NCBI GenBank assembly: GCA_035376985.1
Contig: DAOSSA010000028.1
Coordinates: 1-25,662, forward strand
Length of the DNA: 25,662 nucleotides
Source of the DNA: Brevifilum sp029548365
GTDB lineage: Bacteria; Chloroflexota; Anaerolineae; Anaerolineales; Anaerolineaceae
Reading direction: 5' to 3'
Notes under the pieces: generated by a model
Databases searched by the model: none
Told to the model about the DNA's origin: nothing
Seen by the model: the letters and a program-made list of their open reading frames with translations, nothing else
In this document: one piece after another, positions 14,646 to 22,113 of the stretch
Position numbering within the stretch: position 1 is the stretch's first letter
Layout: every line of letters begins with the position of its first letter
Made by a program: the position numbers and the translations under genes

Positions 14646-15227
14646 CGCCAGGGTCGGGTATTCGATTTAGAAACCCTTGATCTGAACCTGTGGCTGGCTT
14701 CAGAAGATGAGCGCTTTAACCAACCCGAATCCCTGGTTGATTTTGAATCCAAACTGCGCACCGCGTTGAAGACGCAATTAGCGCCGTTGAAATTAATCCC
14801 TGGCAAAATCCTGATTTACCATCCAGCCCCGGATGAGCTGCCTGCTTTTTCCAGCATCAACCTGAACACAGACCTGGCTGATTGCAGCTATATGATCGCA
14901 GAGAGCGTTGATGACGGGCGCGCCCTCAACGTCGGGCTGGTCGATCGTTTGACCCGCGGCGATCCGGACGGTGAGATTGAAATTGCTTCTGTCAGCAGCG
15001 GGGCGCCCGGAATGATCCTTTCACCCATCTCTCCGCACGCCTGTATCCTGGTCAATTATTCTGCAGTCAAAGAAGATTTTTATGCCCTGGCCGATGCGAT
15101 CATCGGGCAAATGCTGATATTTTGCGGCTTACAGCAACAGCCAGCCTCTGCAGATCAACCCCTGTCGTTCAGCCCCGATTTACTCAGGCAGCTCAGACGA
15201 CACCCGCTATTCTATAACACCGTTTGA
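14646..15227 (+). CDS. Unrecognised protein, 3' part after the assembly gap
   Basis: The frame is open from the edge of the gap (14646) to a TGA at 15225-15227, 193 codons; an internal ATG at 14766 is unlikely to be the true start because the upstream 40 codons are protein-like (GRVFDLETLDLNLWLASED). The protein is soluble, with a stretch suggesting alternating strands (KLIPGKILIYHP, then SYMIAESVDDGRALNVGLVD). I recognise no family. It may be the end of the gene that begins at 13909 or a separate gene. It overlaps the end of the convergent methyltransferase gene by 16 bases, so both genes end without a separating terminator. Confidence 0.6.
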   Translation, partial: RQGRVFDLETLDLNLWLASEDERFNQPESLVDFESKLRTALKTQLAPLKLIPGKILIYHPAPDELPAFSSINLNTDLADCSYMIAESVDDGRALNVGLVDRLTRGDPDGEIEIASVSSGAPGMILSPISPHACILVNYSAVKEDFYALADAIIGQMLIFCGLQQQPASADQPLSFSPDLLRQLRRHPLFYNTV

Positions 15228-16066
15228 GGATCAATCCCCACCCATTCAATCGATTGGTGTTCGCGAAAACGCGCTTGCATCACCGCGATGGCCTGGGGGT
15301 TGTTGTCCACCAGGAGGAAGCGGCGCTCCAGCGCAAGGCAGACCTCGCCGACAGTGCCGCTGCCTGCAAAAAAGTCCAGCACGAGGTCGCCCAGGTTGGA
15401 AGAAGCTGCAATTATCCTGCGTAAAACACCCACCGGCTTTTGTGTCGGATAACCGGTTTTCTCCTTGCTGTTGGTGCCCACAATCGTGTGCCACCAGGTA
15501 TCCGTAGGGAACTTGCCGCGGGTTGCTTTTTCTTTTCCAACCAGCCCCGGCGCCATATAGGGGATGCGTTCGACCGCTTCATAATTAAATGTGTACCGGC
15601 TAGGGTCCTTTGCATAAAACAGGATGTTGTCGTGCTTGGCCGGCCAGCGGGTTTTCGAACGCCCCCCAAAATCATAAGCCCAGATGATCTCGTTGATAAA
15701 GGACTCACGGCCAAAGATTTCATCCAGCAATATTTTACAGTAGTGCACTTCTCGGTAGTCGATATGGAAATACAGGCTGCCTGTCTCTGAAAGCACCCGG
15801 TATGCCTCCAGCAAACGCGGCTCGAGGAAGCCCAGGTAATCGTCAAATTGATCCCAGTAGGCTTTTTCGCCAATCACCCGGCTTTGATAGCGGTTACCGC
15901 CAAAACCCACCCGGTCGCCATCAGCGTCAATTTCTACCGTGATCTGCTGGCGCGCTTGTTGCTTGCCGGTGTTGAAGGGAGGGTCAATGTAGATCAAGTT
16001 TACCGTTTCATCAGAAATGCTCTTCAGTACTTGTAAATTATCTCCGAATATGATTTTATTCTCCAT
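15212..16066 (-). CDS. Site-specific DNA methyltransferase (N6-adenine or N4-cytosine), orphan
   Basis: S-adenosylmethionine-dependent DNA methylase. The catalytic DPPF (D28-F31) comes before the SAM-binding FAGSGT (233-238), the order of beta-class enzymes, and TQKP lies between them, as is usual. DPPF with this order occurs in both N6-adenine and N4-cytosine enzymes, so the product cannot be fixed. The central region (about 45-200) would hold the target recognition domain. The 284-residue length is complete. The ATG at 16066 has AGGTG upstream. No restriction nuclease, specificity subunit or second modification gene is nearby on either side, so it is either a solitary regulatory methylase or a leftover of a restriction system. 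Confidence 0.9.
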   Translation of the reverse strand: MENKIIFGDNLQVLKSISDETVNLIYIDPPFNTGKQQARQQITVEIDADGDRVGFGGNRYQSRVIGEKAYWDQFDDYLGFLEPRLLEAYRVLSETGSLYFHIDYREVHYCKILLDEIFGRESFINEIIWAYDFGGRSKTRWPAKHDNILFYAKDPSRYTFNYEAVERIPYMAPGLVGKEKATRGKFPTDTWWHTIVGTNSKEKTGYPTQKPVGVLRRIIAASSNLGDLVLDFFAGSGTVGEVCLALERRFLLVDNNPQAIAVMQARFREHQSIEWVGIDPQTVL

Positions 16067-16174
16067 ACACCTATTTTAACATCATTAAATCGATATTCTG
16101 ATGACAACCTGGATTGAAAGTTCAAAACCAGGGTAAATCCACGAAGTTTAAACCTTAAAATATGTTTTAACATC

Positions 16175-16221
16175 TTGGTATACTGTGTATTACATTGTAT
16201 CATGTATGCCATGAATATGGC
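16175..16221 (+). promoter_or_regulatory. Promoter and candidate operator of the padR operon
   Basis: TTGGTA (16175-16180), 17-base spacer, TATCAT (16198-16203) is a plausible promoter. The region is dense in ATAC/GTAT and ACAT/ATGT words of the kind PadR regulators bind, and just downstream GCCAT-GAAT-ATGGC (16208-16221) is a perfect dyad. Self-repression by PadR is the expected mode in this family. Confidence 0.45.
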
Positions 16222-16244
16222 TATCACATTATGAAAGGTAATAT

Positions 16245-16616
16245 ATGAGTACAGAGACAGATCGATCTGAGCAGACCCAGAATTTGGTCTTAGAACTCCG
16301 GCGCGGGGTGATCGTCCTGGCGGTCCTCAGCCAACTGCATGAAGAGCAGTACGGGTATTCACTGATGAAACGGCTTGAAGACCAGCACATGCAAATAGAC
16401 CAGGGCACGCTTTACCCCCTGCTCCGACGCCTCGAAGAACAAAACCTGCTGGAAAGTTCCTGGCGAGTGGAGGAATCTCGCCCACGTCGCTATTATCAAT
16501 TGAACCGTTTTGGCGAGAAAGTCCTCAAAGAAATGAGCGCAGAATGGTCACGCATCAAAACCGCGATCGACAAAATTTTATTAGATCAAAAGGAAACACC
16601 AAATGCAAATGATTAA
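16245..16616 (+). CDS. PadR family transcriptional regulator
   Basis: Winged-helix repressor. The 123-residue protein carries the typical PadR core: LRRGVIVLAVLSQL, YGYSLMKRLE, then QGTLYPLLRRLEEQNLL (the recognition helix region) and a wing with SRPRRYYQLN. The C-terminal helix for dimer formation (about 90-115) is of the short type. The start at 16245 has AAAGG 6 bases upstream. Its end overlaps the next gene by 14 bases, so the regulator and the membrane protein are co-translated. PadR/HAAS-membrane protein pairs are frequent in Gram-positive and Chloroflexota genomes and often respond to membrane stress; this pair is likely self-regulated. Confidence 0.92.
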   Translation: MSTETDRSEQTQNLVLELRRGVIVLAVLSQLHEEQYGYSLMKRLEDQHMQIDQGTLYPLLRRLEEQNLLESSWRVEESRPRRYYQLNRFGEKVLKEMSAEWSRIKTAIDKILLDQKETPNAND

Positions 16617-17184
16617 TTTATATTTGGCAGAAATTGGAAAACATTTACCCGCGCGCAACCGGGAAGACCTTCACACGATCAAAATTGCTGAAATTGCCCT
16701 GGAAATCATCTTTACGCTGGCTTTCATCGTGCTGATCAATTTCTTCCTGGATAGAATTGGCATTTATTATGTCGGTAAAACCGGATGGGTTGTCTCGCCT
16801 GTTCTCAATCAGAATTTCAATCGCTACATCCCCTTACTCACCGCAGCCAACCTGTTGAGCATTGTTCTGAACCTCTTCCTGATTCGCAAGGGTAGCTGGG
16901 ACAAAGCCACGACGGTCGCTAAACTGGCGATCAATGTCTTTACGATTGGAATCAGCATCGCCATCCTGACCGGACCGAATATTCTCACGCTTGATCCTTC
17001 AGCATGGAACGCACTGAACATTGACGTTTCGAAAACCGCAGAAGAACTCACAGGTCTTATGAATACGGGGATGCGGATCCTGATCGGGTTTTCCATCTTT
17101 GGGCTTGTGGTGGAATCCATCAAACGTGTAGTCACCGACTTCTTCAATAAAGACCGCACCCGTTTAATGATCAACACAAAGTAA
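16603..17184 (+). CDS. PadR-linked membrane protein with a shortened HAAS-like N-terminus
   Basis: Integral membrane protein of 193 residues. Residues 5-25 (LYLAEIGKHLPARNRED) match the opening of the HAAS domain found next to PadR regulators, but the remaining part of the domain, normally a helical bundle of some 60 residues, is missing and the sequence runs straight into a membrane helix. Predicted helices lie at about 31-50, 76-95, 107-124 and 157-174. The start is ATG at 16603 (AAGGA 8 bases upstream) with an alternative ATG at 16609; it overlaps padR. The abrupt join near residue 25 suggests an in-frame deletion within this gene or a truncated family variant. Role: probably a membrane sensor or effector working with PadR. 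Confidence 0.8.
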   Translation: MQMINLYLAEIGKHLPARNREDLHTIKIAEIALEIIFTLAFIVLINFFLDRIGIYYVGKTGWVVSPVLNQNFNRYIPLLTAANLLSIVLNLFLIRKGSWDKATTVAKLAINVFTIGISIAILTGPNILTLDPSAWNALNIDVSKTAEELTGLMNTGMRILIGFSIFGLVVESIKRVVTDFFNKDRTRLMINTK

Positions 17185-17202
17185 CCATCATTAACCATTA
17201 GT

Positions 17203-17231
17203 TCCGGGGCTGCTTCTTAAGCAACCCCGGA
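17203..17231 (+). terminator. Terminator-like hairpin after the padR operon
   Basis: TCCGGGG and CCCCGGA flank an inner TGCTT / AAGCA pair with a 3-base loop, giving a long stem with one mismatch, 19 bases past the stop codon. The T run behind it is short (GATTTTAA). Confidence 0.6.
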
Positions 17232-17262
17232 TGATTTTAACCCCATCGCTCCGCGCAATACG

Positions 17263-17436
17263 TCATCTGACATATGGTTTGTTTAGCGCCTGGCTGCGCC
17301 GCAATCCGCCGATTAACGAAGCCGTCCACAGGCCATGCACATCCGGCAGGATGATGGCTTGATAGCCATATGGTTTTAGAAGAAGAACCTCAACTGGAGG
17401 CCCAATCCCTGACGAAAACCGGCTGAATATTTGCAT
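17263..17436 (-). pseudogene. Glycosyltransferase (GT4-type) N-terminal remnant
   Basis: On the minus strand a 57-codon frame runs from an ATG (17434-17436) to a TGA (17263-17265). Its second half, around ILPDVHGLWTASLI followed by RRSQALNKPYV, resembles the N-terminal Rossmann segment of family-4 glycosyltransferases, where a 'HGLW' motif precedes a helix and the 'KPYV' strand that leads to 'SPHG'. The frame stops exactly after that strand, and the rest of the enzyme (300 or more residues) is absent. There is no good ribosome binding site. Best read as the decayed end of a lost glycosyltransferase gene; a real 57-residue peptide is less likely. Confidence 0.5.
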
Positions 17437-17780
17437 GTACCCGCTATTTTGATGATTGCAATTTTTAATTCAACAATTCACTCCAAAATCAATGCACCGC
17501 ATTCGTTGTTTTTAACCCGTGAGCTCCGATCATGAGAAAAGAATTACAGTATATAATAGCTTTAGAAGGTCATTATTAGGCTTGATTCTGACCGGTTAAC
17601 CTCATCAAGACAGGTAGCCGTTATAATGAAAATGTCTCAACATCCGGGATAATTCCCGGGGGCAGACCAGAAAACAAAATGGAAGCAAAGAAATTGCGAT
17701 CATAAAATAACAAGCCAAAACTATGTTCCTGCTGATGGAGCGATGCGCGGCTAACCAATCAAACAGAAAAGGAAAACAAC
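17437..17780. other. Gene-free upstream region of the single-pass membrane protein
   Basis: AT-rich, without a protein-like frame. It holds two perfect TATAAT hexamers (17552-17557 and 17622-17627), neither with a good -35, and a perfect 6-bp hairpin CCGGGA-TAAT-TCCCGG (17644-17659) that would lie in the transcript leader of the next gene. I see no tRNA, riboswitch or mobile element. Confidence 0.4.
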
Positions 17781-18149
17781 ATGGTAAATTCCTCAGACGA
17801 TACCAAAAAAGACGATTTCATGAACGCGTCCGCAGAAGAATGGAGCCAACCTACACCGCCGGCACAAAGACCGCCGGTACAATCCGAGCCAACGGATCGT
17901 TGGGGTTCACCAATCTCCGATAAAACCGCGTCCAGCAGTCCTTCCCGCTGGGGGTCAGAAGCACAATCTCAGCCCGGCGGCACGACGCCCGCAGCGGCCC
18001 GGAGTGGCTTAAAATGGTGGATCATCCTGATCGTGGTCCTGGTTGTGCTGTGCCTGTGTGTTTGCCTGGTCGCTGTCGTTTTGCCATTGATAGGGTTGCC
18101 GGTGCTTGGATGGAACTTATTCCAGAGTGGGTTTGAATTTATTCCTTAA
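17781..18149 (+). CDS. Single-pass membrane protein with a Pro/Ser-rich N-terminal region
   Basis: No family recognised. The 122-residue protein has a long hydrophilic, low-complexity part (1-75) rich in Ser, Pro, Gln and Thr, with the repeated short motif RWGS at 40-43 and 56-59 and a related EEWSQ at 19-23. It is followed by one strongly hydrophobic helix (79-104) containing three Cys and a short C-terminal end. There is no cleavable signal, so orientation is uncertain; with the positive residues (R, K) just before the helix, an N-in arrangement is likely. The ATG at 17781 has AAAGGAA about 8 bases upstream. Such short proteins are typical of Chloroflexota envelopes, but no role can be assigned. 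Confidence 0.7.
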   Translation: MVNSSDDTKKDDFMNASAEEWSQPTPPAQRPPVQSEPTDRWGSPISDKTASSSPSRWGSEAQSQPGGTTPAAARSGLKWWIILIVVLVVLCLCVCLVAVVLPLIGLPVLGWNLFQSGFEFIP

Positions 18150-18213
18150 CCGGGTTTTAAAAAACACGCCCGGGTCAGTTCAGGCGCTGTCGTGTTATCG
18201 TCAGGCGTGACGG

Positions 18214-20337
18214 TTAGCGGTGATCCATTAACCAGTCCTGAACGTCGATCAGCTCATCATCGCCCCCAGCCTGAAATCGTTCATAACTTCCGTCTGCGTT
18301 CATACGCCAGGCTTTTATGTCTTCCCGCAAATATACCGCCAAAACTGAATCATGCAGGTAGCGAATCAGGTTCTGATCTTCAACAGGGAAGAGCACTTCC
18401 ACACGCTGATTCAAATTACGCGGCATCAAATCAGCGCTGCCCATGTAAATAATTTCCTGGCCATGATTGTGAAAATAATACACCCGGCTGTGCTCTAAAA
18501 ACCGTCCCAGCACGCTGATCACGCGAATATTCTCACTCAGCCCGGCAACCCCGGGCCGCAGGCAACAGACGCCGCGCACAATCAGGTCAATCTTCACCCT
18601 GGCGCGGGAAGCCTTGTAAAGCGAACGGATGATACCGCCATCCACCAGGGCATTCATTTTCATGATGATCCTGCCATCGCCATGTCGTTTCTGGTGAGCA
18701 ATTTCTTGTTTGATTAATTTGTCAATATTTTTCCGCAACAGGAACGGGGCAACCACCATCTTGCGGTATTCCTGTTTAGCGGAATACCCGGTCAGGTAAT
18801 TAAACAGGTCCGTGGCATCTGCACCCAGAACTTCATCTGTGGTGAACATGCCGATGTCTTCATAAAGTAATGCGGTGTGATGGTTGTAGTTACCCGTAGC
18901 CAGGTGCAAATAGCGGCGAATATGTTCATTCTCTTTGCGCACCACCAGGGTGACCTTTGAGTGGGTTTTCAGTCCCATCAACCCGTACGTCACATGCACC
19001 CCCTCCTGTTCTAACAGCCTGGTCCATTCAATATTGTTCTCTTCGTCAAATCGAGCCTGCAGTTCAACCAGCACCGCCACCTGTTTGCCGTAATCCCGCC
19101 GGGCTCTCAGCAATGCTTTGAGCACGGGAGAATTCCGCCCCACCCGGTACAGGGTTTGCTTGATGGCGAGCACATTGGGGTCAATGGCTGCATTTTCAAT
19201 AAAATCGACCACCGGGTCAAAAGAATCATAGGGGAGATGTAAAAGCACATCTTTTTTTGCGATCGCATCAAAAAACACGTCCGGTTTGACATCCCCGTCA
19301 AACTCGAAGGCAGTTGGTATCACTGGAGTAAAAGGTCTGTACTTCAAATCCGGTCGATTAATCTGGCAGAGTTGTTGTAAGTGGCGCAGGACAAATGGCC
19401 GATCATAGGTATAAATAAACTGTGCATCCACACTCAGGTTATCCACCAGGATTTTCAGCACACGGTCGGGCATATTGGATCCAACCATTAATTGCACCAC
19501 CGAACCAAACCTGCGGCGCCGGACACCATCCTCCATGACTTCCAACAGATCCATCACGTCCAACCCCTGCAGCTCAATCTCAGCATTGCGGACCACATAG
19601 AAGGGGTAAGCCTCCAGCACTTTCAAACCCGGGAAAAGTTTGCCCAGGTTGGCGATAATCACATCGGTGATGGGCACAAAGGCATGTTTGCGCGGCTGTT
19701 TGGCTCGCGGTGAATGATCATAAGCTGCTTTATGCACCGGCAAAAAATTCGGCAGCGTGCCGGGCACCTTCAGGCGCGAAAAATGACGCCTGCCGCGTGA
19801 ATCTTCAACCAGGATGGCCAGGTTAAAGCTGAGGTTAGAAATATACGGGAAGGGATGCCCCGGGTCAAACGCCAGGGGAGTTAATACCGGGAAAACAACT
19901 TCCTTAAAATAACCGGTAACCCTTGAAAGCTGTGATTTATTCAAATCCTGGTAATCCAAAATTTGAACCCCCACCTCTGAAAGCTGGGGCCTGAGCACAT
20001 CATAGAAATAATTCTGGGCATCCCGGATCAGTTTGCGGGCTTCTTTGCGAATCTCCTGCAATTGTTGGCCCGGCGGCATATTTTCAAAATAAGGTCCCTT
20101 TTTCTCCGACTCCTCTGTCAGGCTTCCAACCCGCACCATGAAGAACTCATCTAATATCGAGCCCACAATTCCTAAAAAACGTAACCGTTCCAAAAGTGGA
20201 TTGGCTGGGTTCATGGCCTCAAACAAAACCCGCCGGTGAAATTTCAGCATCGATAATTCCCGATTGAGGTAATTCATCGGATCGTCGATGGAAACCTTGT
20301 GGGTTTGTCCCTGGTGATTCTGATGGTTTTTCGGCAT
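18214..20337 (-). CDS. ppk1: Polyphosphate kinase 1
   Basis: Makes inorganic polyphosphate from the terminal phosphate of ATP, reversibly. The 707-residue length and domain order are standard: N-terminal helical domain starting at NRELSMLKF (25-33), head domain (about 120-330), then two phospholipase-D-like C-terminal domains. The autophosphorylated His is H459 in LKTHSK, and the second essential His is H616 in RFLEHSR; SADLMPRN (634-641) is the signature that follows. The ATG at 20337 gives 20 residues of Gln/His-rich extension before the core; a downstream ATG at residue 21 is a possible alternative. It is divergent from an inorganic pyrophosphatase gene, a sensible pairing because both act on phosphoanhydrides. 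Confidence 0.96.
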   Translation of the reverse strand: MPKNHQNHQGQTHKVSIDDPMNYLNRELSMLKFHRRVLFEAMNPANPLLERLRFLGIVGSILDEFFMVRVGSLTEESEKKGPYFENMPPGQQLQEIRKEARKLIRDAQNYFYDVLRPQLSEVGVQILDYQDLNKSQLSRVTGYFKEVVFPVLTPLAFDPGHPFPYISNLSFNLAILVEDSRGRRHFSRLKVPGTLPNFLPVHKAAYDHSPRAKQPRKHAFVPITDVIIANLGKLFPGLKVLEAYPFYVVRNAEIELQGLDVMDLLEVMEDGVRRRRFGSVVQLMVGSNMPDRVLKILVDNLSVDAQFIYTYDRPFVLRHLQQLCQINRPDLKYRPFTPVIPTAFEFDGDVKPDVFFDAIAKKDVLLHLPYDSFDPVVDFIENAAIDPNVLAIKQTLYRVGRNSPVLKALLRARRDYGKQVAVLVELQARFDEENNIEWTRLLEQEGVHVTYGLMGLKTHSKVTLVVRKENEHIRRYLHLATGNYNHHTALLYEDIGMFTTDEVLGADATDLFNYLTGYSAKQEYRKMVVAPFLLRKNIDKLIKQEIAHQKRHGDGRIIMKMNALVDGGIIRSLYKASRARVKIDLIVRGVCCLRPGVAGLSENIRVISVLGRFLEHSRVYYFHNHGQEIIYMGSADLMPRNLNQRVEVLFPVEDQNLIRYLHDSVLAVYLREDIKAWRMNADGSYERFQAGGDDELIDVQDWLMDHR

Positions 20338-20393
20338 TACGTTTTCAATCTTTCCCTGAATGCACTTTATTTTTCCATCTGTGCCTATCGGTT

Positions 20394-20422
20394 ATCATAT
20401 CACATATTGTCTGAACACCGAA
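20394..20422 (-). promoter_or_regulatory. Candidate promoter for ppk1
   Basis: On the minus strand, TTCGGT (plus 20417-20422), 17-base spacer, TATGAT (20394-20399). The -10 is good and the -35 weak. It would give a leader of about 50 bases. Confidence 0.4.
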
Positions 20423-20532
20423 AACAGCATCCCGCCCTTTTTGGATGCATTCACCAGGAACACCAACCTGATCAATAATTGAAGAGAACAAATAAAATTA
20501 AATGACCATTAACACAGAAAGAAAAGCCTGAC

Positions 20533-20561
20533 TTGACAAACAGGTTATCCTCATAGACAAT
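20533..20561 (+). promoter_or_regulatory. Promoter for the inorganic pyrophosphatase gene
   Basis: TTGACA (20533-20538), 17-base spacer, GACAAT (20556-20561). The leader would be about 85 bases, with GAAAGGAA just before the ATG. The ppk1/ppa divergent gap (20338-20651) holds nothing else that I can identify. Confidence 0.55.
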
Positions 20562-20651
20562 AGTGTTCAGGCAACAGGAGCATTGAATATCAATACACCA
20601 AGATATCACCCTGGTTCGATGGGTTCCTGGCTGTAATGAAAGGAATTTACC

Positions 20652-21266
20652 ATGAGCTTTCACTCTCCCTTTTACCGTTGGCGCCCTCATCCCTGGCATG
20701 GGTTGGAAATTGGCCTCAACCCCCCGGAGCTGGTATACGCCTTCATTGAGATGACACCTTTTGATCACATTAAGTATGAGGTGGACAAAACCACCGGTTA
20801 TCTACACGTTGACCGCCCTCAACGGACGTCCTCACTATCGCCCTCTTTGTACGGCTTTATTCCCCGCACCTATTGCGGAGAGAAGGTAAAAGCTCTTTCC
20901 CAGGGGGCAATTCGCGGCGATGGTGATCCGCTGGATATTTGTGTCATCAGTGAGCGCCCCATAAACCGCTCTGAGATCTTTTTAAATGCTGTCGTTGTGG
21001 GCGTGCTTCAAATGCTTGACAACATGGAAGCAGATGACAAAATCATCGCGGTTTTAGAAAACGATCATATCTATGGGCACATCCGCACGATTGAAGAACT
21101 TCCCGGCGCTATTGTTGAGCGGCTAAAACACTACTTCAGCACCTACAAAATGATCAAAGACCTTGAGCCTGGAACAAAAATCATCAATACTTTCGGCGCA
21201 AGTAAAGCAAAAGAGATTGTCAACGCAGCCATCGAAGATTATCGTCTTACCTTTGGTGGTGAGTGA
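20652..21266 (+). CDS. ppa: Inorganic pyrophosphatase, soluble type I
   Basis: Hydrolyses pyrophosphate to phosphate, pulling biosynthetic reactions forward. The family signature D90-G-D92-P-L-D95 is present (GDGDPLDICV), along with the substrate-site segment KYEVDKTTGYLHVDRP (E43, K46) and YGFIPRTYCG. The protein has 204 residues, slightly longer than the usual 175 because of an N-terminal extension of about 25 residues (FYRWRPHPWHGL) and a longer C-terminus; this form is seen in several bacterial groups. GAAAGG lies about 9 bases before the ATG. It is divergent from ppk1, and is followed 76 bases later by trmD, which has its own promoter. Confidence 0.94.
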   Translation: MSFHSPFYRWRPHPWHGLEIGLNPPELVYAFIEMTPFDHIKYEVDKTTGYLHVDRPQRTSSLSPSLYGFIPRTYCGEKVKALSQGAIRGDGDPLDICVISERPINRSEIFLNAVVVGVLQMLDNMEADDKIIAVLENDHIYGHIRTIEELPGAIVERLKHYFSTYKMIKDLEPGTKIINTFGASKAKEIVNAAIEDYRLTFGGE

Positions 21267-21307
21267 AACCGATTAATTAACCCATCAATCGCCTGTCCTG
21301 ACACACC

Positions 21308-21336
21308 TTGTCAGAAATAAGCCTTGACGCTAAAAT
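21308..21336 (+). promoter_or_regulatory. Promoter giving a near-leaderless trmD mRNA
   Basis: TTGTCA (21308-21313), 17-base spacer, TAAAAT (21331-21336), then six bases before the ATG at 21343. Transcription should begin at or beside the A of the start codon, and no ribosome binding site is visible upstream. Confidence 0.65.
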
Positions 21337-21342
21337 TGATTT

Positions 21343-22104
21343 ATGCGCTTCGATATTTTCTCCCTCTTCCCGGAGGTGTTCTCTGAATATCTCAATACCA
21401 GCATCCTCAAACGGGCTCAGGAACTCAAAGCGCTGGAAGTACACCTGCACAATATCCGAGACTGGGCAACCGATAGTCACCACACCACCGATGACACGCC
21501 CTATGGCGGCGGGGGTGGGATGGTCATGAAACCAGAACCGATTTTCGCCGCCCTTGAAAGCGTTCTGGGCGCACCTCCCTCCTGCCCGGTGATCCACCTG
21601 ACACCCCAGGGACGTCCTTTAAACCAAAAAATCGCCTTCGAACTGGCCGAACACAGTCACTTAGCCCTGCTTTGTGGACGCTACGAAAGTGTGGATGAAC
21701 GCATCTGCCAGCACCTGGCGACAGATGCAATCTCCATCGGCGACTATGTGCTTTCTGGTGGTGAGCTGCCGGCGCTGGTTATTATCGACTCAGTCACACG
21801 CTTGCTGCCGGGCGTGCTGGGAGACCCCACTGCCCCCCATGACGATTCCCACGCCACCGGCTTGCTGGAATACCCTCACTACACGCGCCCGCCCGAATTT
21901 CGCGGCTGGCGCATCCCGGATGTACTGCTCTCCGGCAACCATGCTGAGATCGCCCGCTGGCGCCGACACGAGTCCCTCCGGCGAACGTTGCAAAACCGAC
22001 CTGACCTGCTGAATAATGCAGTACTAAGCCAGGATGACCTGGCTTTTTTAGAAACACTGGGATACCGCCCAGTTGAACCCTTCACCCCATCTACACAAAC
22101 TTAA
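21343..22104 (+). CDS. trmD: tRNA (guanine-N1)-methyltransferase TrmD
   Basis: Methylates N1 of G37 in tRNAs with a G at 36, preventing frameshifts. This SPOUT enzyme is recognised by FDIFSLFPEVF at the N-terminus, the invariant TPYGGGGGMVMKPEP, CGRYESVDERI, ISIGDYVLSGGELPALV (the trefoil-knot SAM site), LLEYPHYTRPPEFRG and LLSGNHAEIARWRR. The 253-residue length is normal. The usual trmD neighbours (rpsP, rimM, rplS) are absent here; instead it begins a unit with an MFS transporter 9 bases downstream. The promoter lies directly against the start codon, so the gene is probably translated as a leaderless message. Confidence 0.97.
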   Translation: MRFDIFSLFPEVFSEYLNTSILKRAQELKALEVHLHNIRDWATDSHHTTDDTPYGGGGGMVMKPEPIFAALESVLGAPPSCPVIHLTPQGRPLNQKIAFELAEHSHLALLCGRYESVDERICQHLATDAISIGDYVLSGGELPALVIIDSVTRLLPGVLGDPTAPHDDSHATGLLEYPHYTRPPEFRGWRIPDVLLSGNHAEIARWRRHESLRRTLQNRPDLLNNAVLSQDDLAFLETLGYRPVEPFTPSTQT

Positions 22105-22113
22105 GGAGAGCAA

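Noticed and set aside
15212..16066. Restriction-modification system
   Set aside because: Only the methyltransferase is present; neighbours are an unknown gene and a PadR operon, with no nuclease motifs seen. The assembly gap nearby leaves a small doubt.
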